A stretch of 64,000 nt of DNA from Paulinella micropora (Eukaryota > Cercozoa > Imbricatea > Euglyphida > Paulinellidae): the NCBI GenBank assembly GCA_019918135.1, contig WBZZ01003930.1, forward strand, positions 1 to 64,000, given 5' to 3'. Position numbers and translations under genes: made by a program. Shown in pieces: positions 22,049 to 33,808 of the stretch (the stretch's first letter is position 1; each line of letters opens with the position of its first letter). A model generated the notes under the pieces. The model did not search any database, was not told the DNA's origin, and saw only the letters and a list, made by a program, of their open reading frames with translations.

Positions 22049-24720
22049 CTATCGGGCCTAGTGACCCATTCCCAGCCCGCTGCCCAGTCGCCGATGGGCG
22101 GCGGGGTGGAATGGATGCCTACGTTTTCGGATATGCAAAGCTGATAGACCAAACATATCTATCTATCTATCCATATCGGAGATGGACTCGGCCCACTGGC
22201 ACCTACAGCCTGGGGGTTGATCTATCTATCTCCTTCAGCCCTGCACCAGCTGTGTTTTTCGGCTTTGTCGCAGCTGGTGCAGCGCACCTGGCCAGGGCTG
22301 ATGACTACCCTTCGTGGGCCTCAAATTGTTCGGGAAAGCCCTCAGAGCCTTTGATATGGCGGCCTGCGGGAAACTGCAAGGTGCAGCAGGCGAGTTAACG
22401 CTCGTCGGATGGTAAAAAACTCGAAGGATATGGCCACGCAGGGAATAATGGGTGTCCGGCCGCCGCGAAAGTGGTCGCCTTGGATGATGGTGTACCCCCT
22501 CGGGCCGAGCCTTTGCGGGGCACGTGTACACGGACACGTGTCTGGAATCAGTCTGAGCCCTCCAGCCAGGGAGGGTTCAGACTGCACAAATTCGGGGCCT
22601 AGTGCCCATCTCCAGCCCGCTGCCCAGCCATCACCTACCTTCCTACCAACCTACTAGTATCTACACCCATCTCACTTCCATTCCCCCACCTTTGCAGTAT
22701 CGATTTATTTACCTTGTCTCCCTACCTGCCCACCTATCTCCAACGTCGTTCTTGACCCAACGCTATGCGTCGGGCCTTTCCTCCAATTGCGTTTTGCTAT
22801 AGCTCTTAATTGACTGGCTCATATGCCCTGCTTTTTTTCTCTCTTGCTCTCTCTCTCTCTCTCTCTCCAGCCTACCAACCTACGTACCTACGAACATACC
22901 TACCTATGCATCCATCTATCTAAAATCAATCAACTACCTACCTATCTGCCTAGCTACCTATGTATCTATGTATTTATATAATGTAGTTTGCGTATCACAC
23001 TATGGGACCGTCTTCAAGCATGATTTTGTGAATGGCTTCGTCTCGAATCATCTCCCGCAGCAGACCTAGCACGTTTACTGCATAAGGAACCCCAACACAA
23101 AGAATTACCTCCACAAGTGATGGATATAGATTGGTCACGATATCCGTCGACCAACATATGAAGGATCTGTGGATGTTTGAGTACATATTCGCTCATTGCT
23201 TCTCTGCGATTCCGTAGCACAAACGTGTACCTAAACAAACAAACAAACAACAACAACAACAACAACAACCAGAAAAAAAAAAAAAAAGTCTCCTCTTTCA
23301 AGTTGATAGGTTCTCCTTCTTGAGGCACCGCATTCAATCTCAAGCTAGTCCCCCGGCTGTTCCCTTCTCTCTCTCTCTCTCTCTCCCCTCCCCCCCCTCT
23401 CTCTCTCTCGGCGTTCGTGCGTCACCGCATTTTTCATTTTTAGGGTCGCCTTATTTTTTCTCCCTAGGGAGTTTTAGGCGGACTTTTTTTTTGTAGGTGG
23501 TTTAATCTCGAGTCCCACACTGTTCGATACTCTTTCTTCCTCTCTCCTTTCCCCCTTTTTACTGTAAGCAAGGTTTAATTTCTGCTTTTTTCTCTTGTCT
23601 CTTCCCCCATATATCTGTATCTCTCTCACATTAATGATGGTTGTCGCCTTTGTTTGTGTTCGTTACTGTTGTGTTGTGTTCATTGTTGGTGGTTGATGAT
23701 TAAGGTCATCTCTTGTGTTTCCTTTTGCTTTTGTTTGGTTGGTTATGTTTGTTGCTTCTTCTTGTCGTTTGTGGCTCGTGGAGACTTACGTTTTTTGTGG
23801 GGTGGGGCTGTGTGCTGTGCGGTCTGGCTCGACTGGCCTGAGGTTGCATGTCTGAAGGATTGCCAGGCTTGGGCCTGTCCTTGAGGATATTGCAGCACTC
23901 GGCATATTCGCGTCGCCTCTGGCCACGTCGAGCCTAGCTACGTACTGCACGCGCCCCACCTGGCTACGTCAGCCCTCGGGTGCGAGTGTTCTGCTTAGGG
24001 TGCTACAGTTTCCTTACGGGCTGTCTCACTGTCTGACTATCATTCTCACTTGCGCCCTGTGTTGGTTGTGTCTGATCCCTGCATTTTGCATTTGCCTCAT
24101 AGTTTAGTCTCCCTTGCCCCTGTCTGGTTTGTTTGTTTGTGTTCTTTGTGCTGAGCTTGTTCCTTTTTGTTCTGTTTTCTTCTTTTTCGAATTTCGTTTG
24201 TTCTGCCTTTCTTTCTCTCTTCTCTCTCTTTGTTCTCTTATGGAGCTTAGCTGTTGAACATTGGTTTCAGTTTTCCATTAGCACCTGCACTGCAGCTTAT
24301 TTGGGCCAGACCGCAAGATTATATCTTGTCCATACGTCTTTCTCTTTTCTTCTATTTAAAATAGTTCTCATTACAAAAATATATATATATATATATATAA
24401 AATAGTGTCTCTTCTTTTTTTTATAGCTTCTTCTATAAAACCTTGCTTACTGTAATTTTTTTTTTTTTTTTTTAAACGCTCGATTATAGTGCGTCTCTTC
24501 TTTTTTCTATAGCTTCTTCTATAAAACCTTGCTTACTGTAATTAAAAAAAAAAAAAAAAAAAAAAAATCACGGAGAGCTTAGCTGTTGAACATGGATTCC
24601 AGTTTTCCATCAGGACCTGCACAGCTGCTTCTTTGGGCTAGATTGCATGATTGTAGTGTGTCCCTTCTTTTTTCTTTTTTTGTATTTATCTCATCTGTCT
24701 TCTTTTCCTGCTTACTGTGA

Positions 24721-24766
<46 letters not shown>

Positions 24767-25006
24767 GTGCTTCTCAGTCAATGGCGAATGCATTTCTGCA
24801 CATGTGCCTCCATCGTCTCACCCGCGAGGGGAGTGCGACGATTTGACGATAGGCTCTACTGACACCCCCGCAAGGCAGCTCCAAGCCTTCCAGACAGACC
24901 ATTATTTTCAAAGAAAATATCCTTTGAAAATACTGGTACCGACGGGAATCGAACTGGCGACAGGTCCCAGATGGTAGACCTTAACCACTGGGCTATCGCG
25001 GTGCCA

Positions 25007-25063
<57 letters not shown>

Positions 25064-25329
25064 GTGCTTCTCTGTCAATGGCTGATGCATTTCTGCACAT
25101 GCGCCTCCATCGTCTCACCCGTGAGGGGAGTACGAAGAATTGACGATAAGCTCTAATGACACCCCCGCAAGGGCAGTTCCAACACTTCCAGACGGGCCGG
25201 TATGTTCAATGAAAATACTGGTCCAGACGGATCGGTATGTTCAATGAAAATACTGGTGGCACCGACGGGAATCGAACTGGCGACAGGGCCCAGATGGTAG
25301 AACTTGACCACTGGGCTATCACGGTGTCC

Positions 25330-25411
<82 letters not shown>

Positions 25412-25681
25412 GTGCTTCTCTGTCAATGGCTGATGCATTTCTGCACATGTGCCTCCATCGTCTCACCCGTGAGGGGAGTACGAAGAATTGACGATAAGCT
25501 CTAATGACACCCCCGCAAGGGCAGTTCCAACACTTCCAGACGGGCCGGTATGTTCAATGAAAATACTGGTCCAGAAATAGACCGGTATGTTCAATGAAAA
25601 TACTGGTGGCACCGACGGGAATCGAACTGGCGACAGGGCCCAGATGGTAGAACTTGACCACTGGGCTATCACGGTGTCCAA

Positions 25682-25737
<56 letters not shown>

Positions 25738-25909
25738 TGTATCTCCTGCCAAATTGCTGAGCCAAAAGGCCATGTGCATCCAGTCCTCCATTCCATAAGG
25801 AAAGTCTCCACACCAATCGGTGGAATAAAGGAAGTGACGGCATAGAACATTACTCTAGGAGCTTTATACCAATCAGCCCATTGAAAGGACCAATGGCCTA
25901 TGTACTCCC

Positions 25910-25953
<44 letters not shown>

Positions 25954-25961
25954 TAATAATA

Positions 25962-26003
<42 letters not shown>

Positions 26004-26760
26004 AAGGGTTTTAAAAAAAGGATAAAATATTGTATGACAGACAATAATATATGTTTAGATCCACTTGCAGATGATTTGTTAATACTGAGTTTGAGAAGAG
26101 TAATGCGTAAGAAAATGTCAGCCTCATCGGAATCAGTTACATGTATAGGACGCTCGTGCAGCTTTCGAGCGGCATTTTTGCCATTCGGGAAAAAATTAAC
26201 AACGGCAAGTCTCCCGAAGTCAAGCGAGAGAGTAAAGGATCAAGTTGGCTCAGCGTTTCCGGGTGAACTCCTGAGCCTTAACAATAAACAAAACAGGTGG
26301 AGTGCTAACGGAGGATAGACAAACTCACCAGTTCTCAGCAGTGCAGCAGCTGTCACAACAGACAAAAGGTGAAGCACATTGACGACAGCTGATTCAAGGA
26401 CCTGAACGATTTGCGGCTACCCCTGAATCTGTTCGTACCCTGGCTTCGTCCTGCTTGTTCTCGTACTCTCTGAAGATTTCAATTATCTTGCTTAGGTTGG
26501 ATGATAGCTTCTTCTGCTCCTTGGAAAGGACACTGCCTTCAATCTTTCGATCTGCCTCTGGAACAAAAACTTTGTTTTGTTTCTCCCTGGATCATAAACG
26601 ACATCTATGTTATTGGTTGTGCTGTTGGAAATTATGACCCTGATCGGGAAACTGGCACAGCCATGATGGATTTGAGAGTTGAGTCCATGAGCTTTTCCAT
26701 GGTGAACAGCTCAGATTTCAACAGAAGCAAGGACTCTGCCACAAGTTCTCCCAATGGGCG
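19548..26760 (-). CDS. MO25: MO25/CAB39-like scaffold protein, 11 exons
   Basis: MO25 is an armadillo/HEAT-like helical scaffold that, in known systems, binds STRAD and STE20-type kinases and activates LKB1 or germinal-centre kinases. Exons on the minus strand are 26760-26659, 26555-26439, 26401-26329, 26210-26141, 23230-23109, 23077-23009, 20263-20213, 20165-20083, 20036-19905, 19846-19753 and 19699-19548. All introns are GT-AG and phases agree; the sum is 1065 nt (354 residues plus stop; family members are about 340). Diagnostic segments are [47 protein letters not shown] and [17 protein letters not shown], matching the family order. The first exon with the start codon was not found. Introns are 31-118 nt except two of 2745 and 2910 nt filled with repeats. 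Confidence 0.92.
20845..21300. repeat. Unidentified segment between GATA arrays
   Basis: It begins with GGGCGTGGCTTAGCTTGAAA, which resembles a Pol III A box (TGGCTTAGCTTGA), and contains a good hairpin (ACCAACCACTGTCTCGCTGTGGTTGGT, near 20941-20968). It may be another SINE, but no convincing B box or second copy was established. Confidence 0.25.
21588..22051 (+). repeat. Compound tetranucleotide microsatellite
   Basis: About 460 bases made almost entirely of CATC, then TATC, TACC/TATC mixtures, a long second TATC block, a short TGTC block and a last TATC block. The CTAC and CTAT units alternate in blocks. It is open in several frames (Tyr-Leu-Pro-Thr or Ile-Tyr-Leu-Ser repeats) but this is a consequence of the repeat. 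Confidence 0.95.
24767..25005 (-). mobile_element. tRNA-derived SINE, copy 4 (most diverged)
   Basis: The head on the minus strand reads GGCACCGCGATAGCCCAGTGG, which pairs perfectly with the CGGTACC/CGGTGCC at the end of the tRNA-like part better than other copies do (they have GACACCG). It is older or a different subfamily. It ends in an AAT array at 24721-24766. Confidence 0.85.
25064..25329 (-). mobile_element. tRNA-derived SINE, copy 5
   Basis: Full unit with a partial internal duplication (GGTATGTTCAATGAAAATAC twice, separated by CCAGACGGATC). AAT arrays lie on both sides. Confidence 0.85.
25412..25679 (-). mobile_element. tRNA-derived SINE, copy 6
   Basis: Full unit with the same internal duplication as copy 2, including the CCAGAAATAGACC linker. 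Copies 2 and 6 are nearly identical, so they share a recent source. AAT arrays of about 80 and 56 bases flank it. Confidence 0.85.
25911..26002 (+). repeat. AAT microsatellite
   Basis: About 90 bases of AAT with two one-base interruptions. No SINE body is attached on either side; the preceding 25738-25910 is unique sequence, so this may be a tail left from a SINE whose body was lost, or independent expansion. Confidence 0.85.
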
Positions 26761-29422
26761 CTGTTAAGGTATTTAGTGGTTAAAACACCGGCCCGGCACC
26801 AAATCTTTGGAAAAGACAAGCTTGCCGGGAATTTATGCTCGAAAACCTCGTCGAAGCGTGGACCCCGTCAGAGGACCGAGGGGAACAGCATTTTTTTTTT
26901 GGTAGAGAGTTATAGCTCTCTCTCCTGTCTCCTTTTGTTGTGTGCGACTCGGAAAAGGGAACAGAAACCCTTTTTCTTTACTTGCTTTGCACATCTGAAT
27001 CACAACTACAAAAGTTTTGTGCCCAAGTGACTGCTGCATTCTTGAGAGGAAATGAGGTGATAGACCTTACCCTCCAAAACACATTCTTTTCATACAGTCT
27101 AACAATAATGATAATCCTAGTGTATGAACAAAAGGTCAAGCAAATGCCATGGCAAGAGATATACAAATAACTTCTGTGGATATGCGCGATTCATAATGGC
27201 GTGATCATTATCGTCCACACTCACACAGCTTGCTTGTCGTTTCACGTGGCTCTAGTTTCGTTCTCTCATATACTCTCCTTTCTCCTCCATTGTATCTTCG
27301 TATAATCATCGTATGGAAGATGGCTCTGTCGCGGGGCAGTGTTTTGATTGACAATTTTTTTGTTAGCCATAAAAATTTTAAATTTTTTTTCTTTTTGGTA
27401 GGCCCCAAAGTTATTAGAAAACAGATAAAGTAAGATACAACATTTCAGTATGTTAACACCAGCAAGATCCAGAATGACAATATTATTGAAGAGTGAACCC
27501 CCAGGAATAACACCTAGCAAGAAATAAATCAACCAGCATGAGCAAGCTCAAGAGACAAAGTCCAGAAAGGAATTAAGCCACGCAAGTTATACGAGATCCC
27601 CACGAGTGTTCAAGCCCTGGAAACCGGCCGCGATGTTATTAGGCTGGAAAACTAGCATGGTAGCCCCTTACTCATTGGCGGGCGTGTTTCATCATGATAT
27701 TGGCCAGGGGACTGACCCTACAGGGATTTGCTAAAAAAAGCGAAAAAGCAAGATAGTTAACATACACAACGCATACACCCCCACACACGCGAAGAAAATA
27801 TTATCAAAGCAAACAAGAGAAGAACGGCTGAATTAAATAAGACAGAGAGAAGAGAGAAATCGCGAACAGTGTAGCACTCGCAAAAATGATACGGGGGGGG
27901 GGGGTCCAAAGAACCCAAAAAAGCAGGGAAGGGAGGGGGGGTGGGAAAAGAAAGAAAGAGAAGGAAAGAACAAGTAACGTATTATTTCTAGTCAAACCAT
28001 GTCAACCCAAGAGACGAATCCTCAACGACCTACCCAATGCGAAGAAGACCAAAGCAGCACTCCGTTTTTCCATGTTGAGTTTTATTAGAGGAGTAAGTTT
28101 TAGTTGCTTGTCCGAGTGACTACTTTCAAACTCTTAAACTTTGGGGGGGGGGGGGGGGGGAAGGGAAGGGTTCAGAGGTTTAAGTCATCGAGCAAGATGA
28201 AAGAACAAGCAACAGCTAGAGAGAGAAAATTTAAGTCAACCAAAACATTTCATGGCCGGAGGAGAAGGAGGAGGAGAAGGAGAAGGAGGAGATGAGAAGA
28301 AGAAGTCTCTATACAATTTCGCTTTCATTAAAGAAGAAGAAAATAAGTATCCACCTGTCTTTCACTCCACCTGTCTTTACACATCACTTCTCATTGAAGA
28401 AGTTAAATACAGAATAGGGAAGTCAATGTAAGGCAAAAGAAGTAAATGATGATTGTATAACAAAGTCCAAAGGTAGCAAACAGGAACACTAGACAACAGG
28501 AACAAGCACAAGGGGCAACATACATCCAGCAATAGGTTGGTCAAAAGAAAGTCCACAAGAGAAAAGACTACAGACTACCGCGAGTTTACACATATTTATA
28601 ACAGAGCACAGTGGAAATAAAAATAGTAGGAAGAGAATGAAACAGACAGTAACAGAGATTTTCCAACTTTAGCTCTAGAAAGAAAATGTGCTATTTGTGG
28701 AGTAATGAGTCGGTTCATTTCAAGATGTCAGCACACTCTTGCAAAAAGCCTCGCCCTGCATGCGCTTCGCCCACGTTAAAGGATAGCAGAAGCAGAACCA
28801 ACTGGGGCAGTGAGCAAGGAGAAAACCAAAAAAGGAGAGAATCATAGTGAGTTGGTGTATGTGTGCGTTTTGGACATACAAACAGACATCAGGTCGCGGC
28901 CTTGAGGTAATGATATCAATGAGTGCATGTATGCGTGCGTGCAGTGTGTGTGTGTCAGAGAGAGAGAGAGAGAAAGAGAGAGAGGCGGTCTCGGGATGGA
29001 AGGACTGCGTTTGAAATGTTTTCATTTTATCGATCAGTTCTGATTTGTGTCTTCTATGATTTCATTTTATTTTTACATTGTAATAGTCCAGATTCTGGAT
29101 CATTTAATATGGTCTGAAGAAGCCTTGAATAGATAACATTTTTTTAAATTACAATATCAAAGTGTATAAATAAAGTGGAAGAAAAAACACTTTAGGTACC
29201 ACATCGGTTCTCCTAAACTAATTTTTTCACTGGCTGTATGGTGTTTCTAGATTTGCCTATCTTACGATCAAAGAGGCGCCAAGTTCGCCTTGAGGCAAGG
29301 CGGCGCCTTGATGAGGAAAACCCGAGGACTGCACGGTATGCACTCGTCAACAGTCGATTTGAGTTGACAAATCGTGCGTGTGTGTGTTTTTCTAGCGCCG
29401 TCTCCGTGGATCGATATTCGTC
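26761..29422. other. Region between the two divergent host genes
   Basis: It probably holds the first exon and promoter of MO25 and the promoter of the next gene, but neither could be placed. Visible are G-runs (27894-27904 and 28143-28160), a GGA/GAA array (28258-28292) and a GA repeat near 28961-28983. A possible non-coding or coding exon of the next gene lies at 29238-29335 (ATG at 29238, donor GGTATG, acceptor TTTTTCTAG at 29395), but its frame does not join the downstream exons. Confidence 0.5.
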
Positions 29423-31329
29423 ATGATAGGTCAAAGCATACTTTTTGTTCGTCATTTTGCAGTTAATATGTTTGGTAGTGAAACAACGGGTCAATTGGAG
29501 AAAGCTTTTTCTCAAAAGGTTGAAACCAAGTTGTCTATCATACCTAAATATATATATATGCACGTTGCAGAAATTTGTTGCGTCAGAAAAGACTTCCGTG
29601 GGAGGTTTGTCATCACTTCTTAATTTTTGTCTGATTTTGTATTGGTCATGTAGTCTTCAAAGATGACGGTCATGATGGAAGCTGGACAGTCCCTATCATT
29701 AGACCGGATTCGTCCATCTTGCCTGTGCTCTCTCCTGCGGATGTTGGCTCAGCGGCTGTGATAGTCAAAGACAAAGACGCAGTCATAGTCAAAGACAAAG
29801 AGAACGCCGGCTTATTGATCGGCAAGGAAAACGAAGAGGAAGCATTGCAGGACCTGGAGAGCGAAAAATCCGCTTTAAGTGCGCTGCGTCGCAGAGAGGC
29901 CAGAGTAGACCTACTCGACCCTCTGGACCCCGCCTCTACCTCTAAGGGCTGGGATGACATTGAGGATATTAGCGATGGCGATCAACCTGATCACACGGTT
30001 TGTTATCCTCTCCTTTTCCGGCATTCATTCTTTGCTTTTGTTGTTGTTGTTGTTGTTGGGGAAATTAGGATGAGGTTGAAGAGTTTTTTGTTGTTGTTGT
30101 TGGGGAAATTAGGATGAGGTTGAAGAGAAGGATGCACACGAGTTTGACGACGAAATAGATGAGTTGGACGATGACGAATCAAAAAAGCATGTTCAGTGGG
30201 AAGATCAATCTCCCGAGGCGTCCCAACGAATCCTCTCATCCCGTGATCGTTTCACAGCTGCGGCCCAGGTCCCCTTATATTTTCTATCTATGCCACCTGA
30301 AACAGAATAGACGTGAAGTCTGAGTCCTTTATCATCTTGTTTTTCCCTTCACACAAAATCTTAGCAGTAACATCAGCCATGCTGCTGCTGAACCGTCTTT
30401 TCTGTCTTCTTTCCAAACACCTCCTGTCTTGCACATAGTTGAGAGGAGAAGGCCTCTTATCCACCATCGCTTGTTTGCCGTTTTTTTTTTTTTTTTTTGG
30501 CAATGCTGTGCAGCAAATATCAGATATCAATCGTAGTTTTCAATCTCTGATCGAAAGCCTGATGGACTTTCGAGAAGAGGAGGGCGTTCACCACCCTCAC
30601 CGCAGTACGAAGCACCTCAGCCGTCTCATACAGCGCTTGCAGGTCCTATTCGTGCGTTCTTGTACACAATACATTTCATGAATTTGACAGGAGTACGAAG
30701 ATTTGGTCGTGAGTAAGCTAGCGCAATTGATGTGCATGTTCCATTATCGTTCGCTAAGGTTTTGTGATAGTTTTGATCAATCCCTAAAATTGCTTCGAAT
30801 ATATAGCGAGATCTGTCATCGAGCGTCAAAAGATCCAGATGAACTTCTCATAAAGCTGGAGAACATTTCAGAACATCTGCACACTGCATTTCGAGGTCTG
30901 CTCCCTTCATGTATTGGTCTGTCTCACGAGTCTGCATAACAGCGCTACGTGTGGATGTGGCTGGGATTAAAAAGGCGCAGGTGAAGGACGACCAGCCCAA
31001 GGTAACACATGTAGTCTGACAGGATGCGTCGTGAAACAGGGTTATGCCCTGTGAAGGTGGAGAGCGTATGTGTTCGCATCATGCAAGGGTTTCCTCCAGC
31101 CAAGGAGGTGCTAAGCTTGGCGCTTGGTGCCATAGCTGCAGGTCAGCGTTTCTTTCTTTTTTTTTTTAACGTCTACATATATAGATCATTTATATTTTAT
31201 TAGACCTGTCTATTCGCTTGTGTCCTATAAGCGACGAAAAACCAAAAACCTACACACATTTCTTAAAAACATGTCTTTGTTTTATAAAAAAATACACATG
31301 TTTCCCAAAATATAACAAACAGAGCAATG

Positions 31330-31366
<37 letters not shown>

Positions 31367-33184
31367 TTCATTTGCATGTTTTGGCAGGTGGCGCTGTGGT
31401 GGGCACGTTGGTTGGGATCCAGACCGTGCTCCCACATGCCTCGCTGTTACCGGCTCTGGGGCCTGTGGGTGCCATCGCCTTCGGTTTGTCCTGCCCTTAC
31501 ATGTTATCCTCACCCACTTGAACATGGCTTAGGCATCTGTGCTGCGGCCTTTCTCTTGGCCATCGTCACCAAGTGGGTTGTCAAAGTACGTGCCAGTGGC
31601 AAGCTGCCACGGTAAGACTGTTCCATTGGCTGATCATACATGCATGTGTAAATTGCTTCATTAGGGATCCCTCAACAAGAATGGTGGACGAAGTGTTGCA
31701 TTACTTGCGTTCCGCAGTATTAGAAGTGAAGGACAAGGTCGATAATCAAATTTTGCTCGGCTGAAGTTTCGTTGTTGTTGTTGTGTATGTTTTTTGGCCC
31801 CCCCGTCTGGGGGTATCAGCTTCTTATTCTTATTCTTATTCTTGTTCTTATTCCTATTATTATTATTCTCATTCTTATTCTTACTCTTATTCTTTATTCT
31901 TATTCTTATTCTTATTCTTATTATTATCTCTGAAAGGTGTTGGGAGTAGGGGGTGGGGGGTTTGGGGGAAGGGGAAAATGGAAATTGTGCACCCCCCCCC
32001 CCCACACACACACACACACCCCCCACCCCACCCGCGTTTTCGCACCCCTGTCCCAATCATGATTTTGGGAACCAGGAGGAGTTGGGAGCTTATATTTGCA
32101 GGATGGCTAGCCCCAGACTCGATGTTGATGCCGATTTAGTTTTTTTGGAATTCGCGCAAATATTGCGCTAGCGGAGTGTCCTGAATGCCGAAATGCCTTG
32201 TTTTTTTGGTCTATTTTCTGCACCCCCTGTCCCTAAAATCATGGTTTGTGGGAACCAGGAGGAGTTAGGAGCTCAGACAGGGTGGCTAGTCCCAGACTCG
32301 ATGTTGATGCTGATATGGTTTTTTTTGGAATTCACACAAATATTTGCGATAGGGGAGTGTCCTGCCTGCCAATTTTTTTTTTGGGGGGGGGGGGGGGGGG
32401 GAGTACTTGCCGGTACCTCCGGCAATTGAACATACCCTGTCGACGGGGGAAGGAGGGATCCGGGGGGCCCTACCCCCGGGAACCCCAGCCCTGCTGTCGT
32501 ACGTAACCCCACGCGAATCAGCCGGCACCAAAATGAATGGCTGAGAATGCTCCAAGGCTCTAGCAGTTGTGCCAGCAGTGTTTATGCCGGTTACCTTCTG
32601 CAATTGAACGTTCTCTGTCGACTGTTGAAGGGGGCGTCCCGGGGGCCCTCCCCCCGGGAACCCAGCCGGCAATTTGAACGTACCCGAAGCGAATAAGCCG
32701 GCACCAAATGAATAGCTGAGAATGCTCCAAGGCTCCCAAAGTTGTGCCAGAAGAGTTGAGAGGGTGATTTTTGGGTTTTTCACAACCTCGGGACGCGCTC
32801 CAGGTAACGAACCACTTGAAATAAAGTTTTGCGAAGATCCTGGCAAGGTAGTACCAAACGAATGGCTGAGAATGCTCCAAGGCTCTAAGAGTTGTGCCAG
32901 AAGGGTTTAGAGGCTGATTCTTTGTGTTTTCGCATGCTTGACACGAGCTAGGGATATAATTGAAATTATGACATTTGAAATGTAATGACAAATTAGTTCC
33001 AAAATGAATGGCTGAGATTGCTCGAAGGCTGTAAAAGTTAAGCATGTGAGAATTAGAGGAAAAGCGACCTTGGGAAGAGGATAGGGGAGAGGGTAGGGGG
33101 GGAGGGGAATTTGTGCGCGAACGCACCGCACCGCAAACCATCCTTTCAGGTGTTGGCGCAGCCCCTAGTTATTATCATCATCAC

Positions 33185-33256
<72 letters not shown>

Positions 33257-33486
33257 GACACCGTGATAGCCCAGTGGTCAAGTTCTACCATCTGGGCCCT
33301 GTCGCCAGTTCGATTCCCTTCGGTGCCACCAGTATTTTCATTGAACATACCGGTCCGTCTGGAAGTGTTGGAACTGCCCTTGCGGGGGTGTCATTAGAGC
33401 CTATCGTCAATTCTTCGTACTCCCCTCACGGGTGAGACGATGGAGGCGCATGTGCAGATTTGCATCAGCCATTGACAGAGAAGCAC

Positions 33487-33543
<57 letters not shown>

Positions 33544-33773
33544 TGACACCGTGATAGCCCAGTGGTCAAGTTCTACCATCTGGGCCCTGTCGCCAGTTCG
33601 ATTCCCGTCGGTGCCACCAGTATTTTCATTGAACATACCGGTCCGTCTGGAAGTGTTGGAACTGCCCTTGCGGGGGTGTCATTAGAGCCTATCGTCTATT
33701 CTTCGTACTCCCCTCACGGGTGAGACGATGGAGGCGCATGTGCAGATTTGCATCAGCCATTGACAGAGAAGCA

Positions 33774-33808
<35 letters not shown>

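Larger units (their letters stand above)
20264..23008 (-). other. Large MO25 intron with tetranucleotide arrays
   Basis: This 2745 nt intron contains GATA repeats (20587-20672, 20815-20844 and 21301-21360), an AATC array (about 21411-21531), a long ATCC/ATCT/ACCT/GTCT array (21588-22051), and scattered CTAC/CTAT repeats to 22980. Between them lie unrecognised segments. The phrase CCCAGCCCGCTGCCCAG occurs at about 22072 and 22613, suggesting a dispersed repeat. The GATA and ATCT arrays are complementary and could pair in the transcript. Confidence 0.85.
23231..26140 (-). other. Large MO25 intron with SINE array
   Basis: This 2910 nt intron contains a CT-rich stretch (23370-23410), T-rich unique sequence to about 24700, a duplicated segment (CTTTTTTCTATAGCTTCTTCTATAAAACC near 24413 and 24500), and then three SINE copies joined by AAT arrays (24721-25737). 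It closes with another AAT array (25911-26002). The intron therefore grew largely by SINE insertion and microsatellite expansion. Confidence 0.85.

Noticed and set aside
21301..22051. CRISPR-like array
   Set aside because: The repeats are uninterrupted tetranucleotides without spacers.
21413..22398. Long open frames of 243 and 285 codons across the tetranucleotide arrays
   Set aside because: They consist of Tyr-Leu-Ser-Ile and Tyr-Leu-Pro-Thr repeats created by ATCT and ACCT units and lie inside a MO25 intron.
25206..25850. Frames with long Ile, Asn, Leu or Tyr runs around AAT arrays
   Set aside because: They are microsatellite translations across SINE copies.
31665..31764. Natural stop of the unknown gene at TGA 31762
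   Set aside because: Possible, but a donor at 31738 and an in-phase exon of 139 codons at 33819 with a good acceptor fit better; kept as an alternative reading.
33256..33330. Possible functional tRNA gene
   Set aside because: The A and B boxes and CCA are present, but the acceptor stem has a mismatch, the sequence continues into a conserved body with an ATT tail and it is repeated eight times. It is a SINE head.
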